Assembly (NCBI GenBank): GCA_964563105.1
Contig: CAZLXM010000001.1
Coordinates: forward strand, 62,001 to 126,000
Direction: 5' to 3'
Source: CAYVTV01 sp964563105
GTDB taxonomy: Bacteria; Bacteroidota; Bacteroidia; Bacteroidales; GCA-2748055
DNA length: 64,000 nucleotides
How positions within the stretch are numbered: position 1 is the first letter of the stretch; each line of letters starts with the position of its first letter. A model generated the notes under the pieces. That model searched no databases. It saw nothing but the letters and a program-made list of their open reading frames with translations, and was not told where the DNA came from. Made by a program: the position numbers and the translations under genes. Positions 54,378-61,430 of this stretch are shown one piece after another.

Positions 54378-55160
54378 ATGAATTTCAACTTGCCTTTTTC
54401 TCCGGAAAGATCTTCCCGGCCACGGGAATATGGCCTGACAATGATGATGGATAAAGGTTTATCTGTTAAAGAAGCTGAAGGATTTATAGAATCATCTGCT
54501 GAATATACTGATCTTGTAAAACTAGGCTTTGGTACTGCCCTGATCACAAAAAACCTGGTTGAAAAAGTAAATTTATATAAATCAGCCGGCCTAAATCCTT
54601 ATTTTGGAGGTACTTTGTTCGAATTGTTCATTATCCGGGGAATGTTTAAAGAGTATAGAGATTTTATTAAAAAATGCGGACTGGAATACCTTGAAATTTC
54701 AGACGGAAGTATCAAAATGGATCATAATGAAAAGTTAAAATATATTAAAGAATTAAGTAAAGATTTTACGGTTATTTCTGAAGTCGGATATAAAGTAAAG
54801 AACGTGGAATTAAGTCCCGATGAATGGGTTGAAAACATGCAGAGTGAGCTGGAATCCGGATCATGGAAAGTAATTGCTGAGGCAAGGGAAAGTGGCACTA
54901 TTGGAATTTATCATCCTGATGGCTCTGTAAATAAAGACATTATTTCAGGTATAACAAATAAGATCCCCCATGAAAAAATAATCTGGGAAGCTCCCAATAA
55001 GAATCAACAGGTTTATTTCATAAGCCTTTTAGGTGCAAATACAAATCTTGGCAATATTGCACCATTTGAAATAGTAGCTTTAGAAGCATTACGTCTGGGA
55101 TTCAGAGGTGATACATTCTTTAATTTTTTACCTGATAAATTCCTTAAATATAAGTTATGA
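54378..55160 (+). CDS. Phosphosulfolactate synthase (ComA)-family protein
   Basis: This 260-residue TIM-barrel protein matches the ComA/HSA32 family: REYGLTMMMDKGL, DLVKLGFGTALI, the NPYFGGTLFELFIIRG segment and EYLEISDGSIKM. ComA joins phosphoenolpyruvate and sulfite to make phosphosulfolactate, first known from coenzyme M synthesis. The next ComB/ComC steps are absent here. Its start is 5 bases after the TPR gene, and its stop overlaps the DUF368 gene by 4 bases (ATGA). Bacteroidota do make sulfonolipids, but a link is speculative. Confidence 0.85.
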   Translation: MNFNLPFSPERSSRPREYGLTMMMDKGLSVKEAEGFIESSAEYTDLVKLGFGTALITKNLVEKVNLYKSAGLNPYFGGTLFELFIIRGMFKEYRDFIKKCGLEYLEISDGSIKMDHNEKLKYIKELSKDFTVISEVGYKVKNVELSPDEWVENMQSELESGSWKVIAEARESGTIGIYHPDGSVNKDIISGITNKIPHEKIIWEAPNKNQQVYFISLLGANTNLGNIAPFEIVALEALRLGFRGDTFFNFLPDKFLKYKL

Positions 55161-56068
55161 GAAACGCCGGAAATTATACAGGCCTTCTGATTAAGGGCCT
55201 GACAATGGGGGCTACAGATATTATACCAGGTGTCTCAGGCGGAACCATAGCTTTTATAACCGGCATTTATGAAGAATTAATTTCTTCAATAAAATCTATT
55301 GATTTAAATGCCTTAAAACTGTTATTCTCATTTAAACTTAAAGAATTCTGGAAACATATAAACGGAAACTTTCTTATTACTGTAGCAACAGGCATATTAA
55401 TTGGCATATTTTCCCTGTCTCATCTTATTGAATATCTGCTTTTAAATCATCCTGTAAATATATGGTCCTTTTTCTTTGGTTTGATTCTCGCATCTGCAGT
55501 TTTTATCTTTAAAAATTATCTTAAAGCAAAAAGGCAGCTAATTCTTTCCCTTATAAGCGGAATAGTTATTGCATATTGGATTACATCAATATCTCCCGCA
55601 GAAACATCAAATGCATATTGGTTTATTTTTGTTTCCGGGGTAATCGCAATATGTGCCATGATACTACCAGGTATTTCCGGAAGTTTTATTTTATTGCTCT
55701 TAGGTAAATATCAGTTTATTTTAAATGCTGTTAATGAACTTAAAATAGATATCCTTGCTGTTTTTATATTGGGTGCTTTAATAGGGATTATTAGCTTTTC
55801 AAATCTTTTATCCTGGTTATTAAAAAGATTTCATGATGTTACTATTATACTTTTAGCTGGTTTTATGCTGGGGTCCCTTAATAAAATCTGGCCATGGAAA
55901 GAAGTAACAGCTACTTATACCGATAAATATGGTCATATTAAACCACTTACGGAAATAAATGTTTTTCCGGAGTCATTAAATAGTTTTTTAATGGCTATGA
56001 TCTTTGCCGTTTTAGGAATAGCAGTTGTTATTATTATAGAATATATAAGCAAATCTCTGAAAAAATGA
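55157..56068 (+). CDS. DUF368 membrane protein
   Basis: This 303-residue integral membrane protein has eight to nine helices. The conserved opening GLTMGATDIIPGVSGGTIAFITGIYEE and its partial repeat ICAMILPGISGSFILLLLGKY mark DUF368. Recent work links this family (with DedA) to undecaprenyl phosphate translocation across the membrane, which is established for some members but not for this one. It overlaps its neighbours by 4 bases on each side. Confidence 0.92.
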   Translation: MRNAGNYTGLLIKGLTMGATDIIPGVSGGTIAFITGIYEELISSIKSIDLNALKLLFSFKLKEFWKHINGNFLITVATGILIGIFSLSHLIEYLLLNHPVNIWSFFFGLILASAVFIFKNYLKAKRQLILSLISGIVIAYWITSISPAETSNAYWFIFVSGVIAICAMILPGISGSFILLLLGKYQFILNAVNELKIDILAVFILGALIGIISFSNLLSWLLKRFHDVTIILLAGFMLGSLNKIWPWKEVTATYTDKYGHIKPLTEINVFPESLNSFLMAMIFAVLGIAVVIIIEYISKSLKK

Positions 56069-56838
56069 AATTATATGGGCTTATTGGATATCCCTTACAT
56101 CATTCATTTTCACAAGGATATTTTCGCGAAAAATTCAAACTGGAAAAGTTACATAATCATGCATATCTTAATTTTCCAATAAAAAATATTGAGGAAGTAT
56201 TCGACATAATTAATGACCATCCTCTTCTGCTTGGCTTTAATGTTACAATTCCATATAAAGAAAAAATTATTAGTTTTCTTAATAAAATAAGTAAGGACGC
56301 AAAAATAATTGGAGCCGTTAATACAGTGTTAATCAACAGGGAAGCTGAAAATTTCAGCCTGACAGGATATAATACAGATATTTATGGTTTTAAAAATTCA
56401 TTACTTCCAATTCTAAAACCCGATATTACAAATGCCCTTATCCTTGGCACGGGAGGATCTTCAAAAGCCGTTAAATACGTTTTAAACTCTCTTAAAATAA
56501 GCTATTTGATGGTAAGTCGTAAAGAAAACAACAGCTTCCTAAATTATAAAGATATTGACAGGAGTATAATGGAGAAACATCAACTTATTATTAATACCAC
56601 TCCTCTTGGTACATTCCCTGAAATAAATACTTTTCCTGATATCCCTTACAACTATATCTCATCATCTCATATACTCTTTGATCTGGTATATAATCCATCT
56701 GAAACAATATTCCTCAGGGAAGGGAAAAAAAGAGGTGCAATTGTAAAAAATGGCCTTGATATGTTACATCAACAGGCTGAACAATCATGGAGGATATGGA
56801 ATAATCCTGATTTGTTTCCAACTATAAAGCTGGCATAA
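56065..56838 (+). CDS. aroE: Shikimate dehydrogenase
   Basis: This 257-residue enzyme reduces 3-dehydroshikimate with NADPH. Motifs are the shikimate-binding HSFSQ and NVTIPYKE segments (catalytic Lys in PYK), GAVNT, the NADP loop LGTGGSSKA and the C-terminal NGLDMLHQQAEQSW. It ends the four-gene operon and converges on truA with about 30 bases between. Confidence 0.96.
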   Translation: MKLYGLIGYPLHHSFSQGYFREKFKLEKLHNHAYLNFPIKNIEEVFDIINDHPLLLGFNVTIPYKEKIISFLNKISKDAKIIGAVNTVLINREAENFSLTGYNTDIYGFKNSLLPILKPDITNALILGTGGSSKAVKYVLNSLKISYLMVSRKENNSFLNYKDIDRSIMEKHQLIINTTPLGTFPEINTFPDIPYNYISSSHILFDLVYNPSETIFLREGKKRGAIVKNGLDMLHQQAEQSWRIWNNPDLFPTIKLA

Positions 56839-56871
56839 AAGTTAGTTTCAATCTTCCTTTTAAAACGGGAT

Positions 56872-57675
56872 TTAATTTATTAGAAAATAGGGGAATTCCT
56901 GTTTAGGCACTTTAATTCCATATTCTTCCGGATAGCTGATCCCTGTTAAAAAAAGACCCTTTGCCTCTGCAGATTTACCGGCAAAACTACGATCTTTTTT
57001 TTCAATAATAACTTTTAACTCTTCAGCTTTTCTTTTGCCGATCCCTATTTCAAGCATAGTGCCTGCAATCGACCTGACCATATTTCTTAAGAACCTGTTC
57101 GCTGTTACCTTATATATGAGATAATCATCTATTTCTATCCATTCTGACCAGGTGATTTCACATAAATTAGTACCTGCACTTCCATGTAACCTGGCAAAAC
57201 TTGTAAAATCATTATATTCTTTTAAAATGGAAGCAGCCTTTTGCATGCTGCCTAAATCGAGATCTCCATAAATATATGTGGAAAAATCTTTCATAAAACA
57301 AGATTTTTTTCGTGCAACTACATATTGATATGTCCGGCTGATTGCACTATAGCGGGCATGAAAGCAATTTGTGGTTTTTTGTACACTGCGAACGTAAATA
57401 TCTTTGGGCAGAATTCTGTTTAATCTAAATAAAAAGTTTTTATCCTTATCAGGTAATTCTCCGGCAGAGCAAAAATGGGCAATAAAAAAAGATGCATGGA
57501 CACCCTTATCTGTACGACCTGCACCATATGTCATTACTTCTTCCTTCATGAGTAATTGTAAGGCATTATTTAATACAGATTGTACTGATAAAGACTTTGG
57601 CTGCAACTGCCATCCATAATATTCAGTGCCTTTAAAAGAAAAGTTGAGTATATATTTATTTAGTGTATTAGCCAT
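56872..57675 (-). CDS. truA: tRNA pseudouridine(38-40) synthase TruA
   Basis: This 267-residue enzyme converts U38-U40 of tRNA anticodon arms to pseudouridine. The catalytic aspartate is D56 in GAGRTDKGVHA, and the ANRFLRNMVRSIAGTMLEIG segment is intact. It is alone on its strand, diverging from the TonB receptor. Confidence 0.97.
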   Translation of the reverse strand: MANTLNKYILNFSFKGTEYYGWQLQPKSLSVQSVLNNALQLLMKEEVMTYGAGRTDKGVHASFFIAHFCSAGELPDKDKNFLFRLNRILPKDIYVRSVQKTTNCFHARYSAISRTYQYVVARKKSCFMKDFSTYIYGDLDLGSMQKAASILKEYNDFTSFARLHGSAGTNLCEITWSEWIEIDDYLIYKVTANRFLRNMVRSIAGTMLEIGIGKRKAEELKVIIEKKDRSFAGKSAEAKGLFLTGISYPEEYGIKVPKQEFPYFLIN

Positions 57676-58059
57676 GATTTACTGTTACAGATTATTTTTT
57701 AAATAATAATTTGATTAAGATGATTACAAAGTGTTTAACAATAAACGATTAGTATATCTAAATATTAATATTTTTAATTTTAGTTTAACAAACATACCGA
57801 AAATTTTTCCGCCCGGGAAAAGCCAATTTAAAAGAATTATTTTTTTGGTTTAAATTATTTTCTTTTACTTTTGTCATTTTTGACAGATCTGTTCTATAAC
57901 ATTTTGAAATTACTACAAGATTGAAATATAAAAATAATATTTCTCTTATGCAGATTTAATATTACACCAAAAAAACCGATTTCTCGCTATTCATCTTAAC
58001 TACCGGCGTAAAATTCAGAATATGGCATATGTATTTTTTAATTCTTAAAAATCAATATT
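57676..58059. other. 384-base gap upstream of the TonB receptor
   Basis: The left half is AT-rich without recognisable features. A near-consensus + strand promoter lies at 57844-57873, followed by about 180 bases of leader that begins with a TGTCA/TGACA hairpin at 57872-57885. I looked for cobalamin and TPP riboswitch signatures and found none. Confidence 0.6.
57844..57873 (+). promoter_or_regulatory. Promoter of the TonB-dependent receptor
   Basis: TTTG (57844-57847), 18 bases, then TACTTTTG (57866-57873), a perfect TAnnTTTG. The transcript would start near 57880 and carry a leader of about 180 bases, long for this window, with a short hairpin at its 5' end. Confidence 0.6.
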
Positions 58060-60291
58060 ATGATTATTTCAAATTTAATCTCAAGAACAAATTTATTATC
58101 TCTGTTTATTTTGATAAATACTTTTTTACTTTCTGCCCAGAACATGGAACAGGGAATTAGTGGCACGGTTAAAGATGCCTCAGACCAAAAGGGCCTTGAA
58201 TCTGTCAATCTTATTTTGGCAGGTACAAAGTATGGTACAATCAGTATTTATGACGGAAGTTTTGAAATTAATGAAGTTCCGGAAGGAAGATATGAGCTCC
58301 AGGCTTCTATGGTTGGATATCAGCCGGTTAGTAAGATAGTTATCGTGAAAAAGAATTCCTTTACTTTTGTTACTTTAGAGTTAAAGCAGGAGGTGATAGC
58401 CTTTGATTCGGTTGTAGTTTATGGAAGAAAACAACAGAATTATATAGCTACTCCAAATCTCGAACCCTTATCGCTGACTGCCGTAACGAGCAAGGTTACC
58501 AGAGAAGAAATAGCAAGACAGGGATCTGTCACGCTAATTGATGCTTTGAAATATGTCCCCGGTTCCCTGACCGAATCAAGAGGTAGAAAAGTTAAAGATT
58601 TCTTCTCCGTCAGGGGCCAAAAGTATCCTTATCCGGATTATGCCATAAATGGTATTTGGCAAAAAGAATTTCATGAGTTGCCTTACTTTATATCAGCCAG
58701 TGATATTGAACAAGTGGAAATAATCCGTTCAAGTGCTGCCTTAATAACCGGTCTTTCAGGTTTAAGCGGTATCGTTAATATAAAAACGAGGAGTTATGAA
58801 AAGACAGAAACTTCTGCTGAAATGGAATACGGTACGTTTAATAGTATGCACTTTCATGCATCCCACGGAGGAAAACATAATAATTTCTCTTACGCTACAG
58901 GTTTGGGCTATGATAAAACTGACGGGCCGGAAAATAAAAATGCAGCCGAAAAAATTGGAAATGTTTATGGCAGATTTCAATGGCAGCCATCGGAAAAATT
59001 TGATATAAATGCAAGTTTATATTTTCTGAATGGTATGAGAGAGATTGGACTGGCTGTGGAACCTGCAACAAAAAAATTAAAAGAAAAACTTACATCCTAT
59101 AACCAGATTCGTAGTACTCTTTCAAATGTTAGATTTAAATACACTCCAAATAGCAAAGCATCTACCGAATTATACCTTTTTTATTCAGACAGAAAGCCAA
59201 TTCATAAAGCAATTGACATGAATACTCAGGATGTTACCAAAACTCCGGAATATGATCATGAATATGGTTTAAACCTGATTCAGGCATTAAGCCTTTCAAG
59301 CACAAATACCCTGAGATTTGGTGGTTTGTATAATCATTGGATAGCTCCTGACGGAAAGAGATTTTATATTGGAAGGCCCTGCGACCTGGAAACTATTTCA
59401 GGTGTTATTACAGATGAACAAATTTTTGGGTCTTTTGCTATTGATGCCGGATTTAGATGGGCAAAAACATATATGAATGAATATGGGGCTTTTGATATAG
59501 GTGAAAGCGGAGCACAATTCAAAGATGTCGTTCCGATTGTTAATGAATGGCAACCCTCAATACTTCAGGCCTCTTTAGGATTGACATGGAATATTTCAGG
59601 TAGTTCAGCCATCTTCTACCATTCAGCCCTTGGTAATATTAAGCCAAGAGAAGGCTCCCTGACCGAAGATTTTACTGATCCTGTAAATGAAAATCGCTTT
59701 AAATTTGATCTTGGATTTCAAAGCAAAATATTTGAAAGTGGCAATATTACACTAACCGGTTTCCTGGTGAATCAAAAAAATGCTATCAGCCTTAGCGGCG
59801 GAACATATGAACAAAACGGAATTACTCTGGAATTTTATCAAAACCGGAATGAAGATCACTTTGGAATTGAAACAGAAATAATAAGTCCAAAAATCGGGAA
59901 TCTTTTTTCAGTATTTGCAAACTTTACCGCAATGCGTTCAAGAGCTGAAGAAGAAGGAGAAATGGTGAAAAATAAAGAATTTCCGGAAAGAATTACTAAT
60001 GCCGGAGTATTTTTGGAAAAATACGGATTTGATCTGAATATATATGCAAAACATGTAAGTTATTTTGAAAGTAGCCGTTTTGTGGCACAAGTTCCCAATA
60101 GCCCCACTATTTTTGCACCTCTGGGGGATTTCTTCATAATGGATCTTACAGCGGGTTATTCATTCGGTTCCAAAATCATTTCACGTGCTTATTTAAAAGT
60201 AAATAATCTTACTGATAAGAGATATTCCACTGTAGCCGGATATCCCGATTTTGGAAGAAGAGTTTATTTCGGAATTACTATTCGAATGTAA
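58060..60291 (+). CDS. TonB-dependent outer-membrane receptor
   Basis: This 743-residue protein has a signal peptide, an N-terminal carboxypeptidase-like regulatory domain (GISGTVKDASDQKGLESVNLILAGT), a plug domain (about 145-255, SKVTREEIARQGSVTLIDALKYVPG to SGIVNIKTR) and a 22-strand-type barrel ending in the aromatic-rich FGRRVYFGITIRM. The plug and barrel look like siderophore or catecholate receptors rather than SusC. No SusD-like partner is present. It may supply the BtuF-like system 13 kb upstream, but they are not adjacent. Confidence 0.93.
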   Translation: MIISNLISRTNLLSLFILINTFLLSAQNMEQGISGTVKDASDQKGLESVNLILAGTKYGTISIYDGSFEINEVPEGRYELQASMVGYQPVSKIVIVKKNSFTFVTLELKQEVIAFDSVVVYGRKQQNYIATPNLEPLSLTAVTSKVTREEIARQGSVTLIDALKYVPGSLTESRGRKVKDFFSVRGQKYPYPDYAINGIWQKEFHELPYFISASDIEQVEIIRSSAALITGLSGLSGIVNIKTRSYEKTETSAEMEYGTFNSMHFHASHGGKHNNFSYATGLGYDKTDGPENKNAAEKIGNVYGRFQWQPSEKFDINASLYFLNGMREIGLAVEPATKKLKEKLTSYNQIRSTLSNVRFKYTPNSKASTELYLFYSDRKPIHKAIDMNTQDVTKTPEYDHEYGLNLIQALSLSSTNTLRFGGLYNHWIAPDGKRFYIGRPCDLETISGVITDEQIFGSFAIDAGFRWAKTYMNEYGAFDIGESGAQFKDVVPIVNEWQPSILQASLGLTWNISGSSAIFYHSALGNIKPREGSLTEDFTDPVNENRFKFDLGFQSKIFESGNITLTGFLVNQKNAISLSGGTYEQNGITLEFYQNRNEDHFGIETEIISPKIGNLFSVFANFTAMRSRAEEEGEMVKNKEFPERITNAGVFLEKYGFDLNIYAKHVSYFESSRFVAQVPNSPTIFAPLGDFFIMDLTAGYSFGSKIISRAYLKVNNLTDKRYSTVAGYPDFGRRVYFGITIRM

Positions 60292-60329
60292 ATTATTGTA
60301 ATATTTTGGCCTTTTTATAATTACCTTTT

Positions 60330-61241
60330 ATGAAATGGCTTGATTATCAAAAAGATTTCAGACATTTTTTAAAACTTGAAAGAGCTTTATCAGAAAATAC
60401 TATTGATGCATATGCCAGAGATATTAATAAACTGATACAATATCTTGAGTATAAGAATTTAATTATTGAACCTGAAGAAGTAAATCCTGAAATTTTAAAG
60501 GATTTTCTTAAATGGATCAATGATTCCGGTATTGGAGCAAGCACCCAGGCAAGACTTCTTTCCGGCCTAAAAGCTTTTTTCAGCTTTCTTCTTCTTGAAG
60601 AAAGAATTGAAACAGACCCTTCCAGCCTGATTGATTCTCCTAAAACTATCAGAAAACTTCCTGATGTTTTATCGATAACTGAAATAGAGAAGATTATTTC
60701 AGTTATCGATCTCAGTAAACCTGAAGGACATAGGAATAAAGCAATGATCGAAGTGCTTTATGGATGTGGCTTACGAGTTTCTGAACTTACTGGTTTAAGG
60801 CTGTCATGTCTCTACCTGGACGAAGGTTTTATCAGGATAATAGGGAAAGGAGATAAAGAAAGACTTGTTCCTGTTGGTAATAAAGCTATAAAAGAAATAG
60901 AATGTTACCTGGATACTAGAAATCAACTTCCCATGATCGATAAACCGGCCAGGGATATTCTTTTTCTTAACAGGCACGGAAGGAAACTTAGCAGGGTTAT
61001 GGTGTTTACTATAATAAAAGAATTAAGTTTAAAGGCCGGGATTAAAAAGAAAGTAAGTCCCCATACTTTCCGGCATTCATTCGCTACCCACCTGATTGAA
61101 GGAGGGGCAGATCTTCGGGCTGTCCAGGAAATGCTTGGCCATGAATCAATTCTTACAACAGAAATTTATACACACCTTGATAATGAATTTCTCAAAGAAA
61201 CAATTCTTATGTATCATCCAAGAGCCCGAAAAAAGTTATAA
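60330..61241 (+). CDS. xerD: Tyrosine recombinase XerC/XerD
   Basis: This 303-residue recombinase has the SAM-like N-terminal core-binding domain and a complete catalytic set: R149 (GLRVSEL), K173, H245 and R248 (HTFRHSFATH), H271 (LGHES) and the nucleophile Y280 (EIYTH). It resolves chromosome dimers at dif. No mobile-element context is seen, so it is probably the housekeeping enzyme. It lies 38 bases behind the TonB receptor. Confidence 0.95.
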   Translation: MKWLDYQKDFRHFLKLERALSENTIDAYARDINKLIQYLEYKNLIIEPEEVNPEILKDFLKWINDSGIGASTQARLLSGLKAFFSFLLLEERIETDPSSLIDSPKTIRKLPDVLSITEIEKIISVIDLSKPEGHRNKAMIEVLYGCGLRVSELTGLRLSCLYLDEGFIRIIGKGDKERLVPVGNKAIKEIECYLDTRNQLPMIDKPARDILFLNRHGRKLSRVMVFTIIKELSLKAGIKKKVSPHTFRHSFATHLIEGGADLRAVQEMLGHESILTTEIYTHLDNEFLKETILMYHPRARKKL

Positions 61242-61318
61242 ACTGCCCGACCTGATTAAAGAAAACGAATTCATTATTTACAATTTCCTGGTTAATAAAA
61301 AAAGTAATCCCCGAGCTT

Positions 61319-61337
61319 ATTTAGAATCAATCTAAAT
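61319..61337. promoter_or_regulatory. Palindromic operator candidate in the ppdK promoter
   Basis: ATTTAGA and TCTAAAT form a perfect 7-bp inverted repeat with a 5-base spacer, ending 10 bases before the -7 box of ppdK, so a bound protein would cover the -33 region. The shape resembles DtxR/IdeR-type metal-regulator sites, but that match is from memory. Confidence 0.45.
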
Positions 61338-61347
61338 TTATTTTAGG

Positions 61348-61355
61348 TACATTTG
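61348..61355 (+). promoter_or_regulatory. -7 promoter box for ppdK
   Basis: TACATTTG is a perfect TAnnTTTG. Transcription from about 61362 gives a 69-base leader. No TTTG at the -33 position is seen; the palindrome occupies that area. Confidence 0.5.
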
Positions 61356-61417
61356 TGTTTTTAAATTTTCACTTTAAATTCTGATAATTTAATTAAAGTT
61401 TAAATAAGTAACGAAAG

Positions 61418-61424
61418 AAAGGAG
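61418..61424 (+). promoter_or_regulatory. Strong Shine-Dalgarno sequence of ppdK
   Basis: AAAGGAG followed by six bases and the ATG at 61431 is a textbook ribosome site. Most starts in this window lack one, so its presence suggests efficient translation and fixes the start codon. Confidence 0.7.
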
Positions 61425-61430
61425 ACAAAT

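Noticed and set aside
60330..61241. xerD as an integrase of a mobile element
   Set aside because: Length, full XerC/D catalytic set and housekeeping neighbours fit the chromosomal recombinase; no attachment-site repeats are visible.
61096..61335. 79-residue ORF overlapping the end of xerD
   Set aside because: It lies in another frame of the intact xerD coding region, and only its tail leaves the gene.
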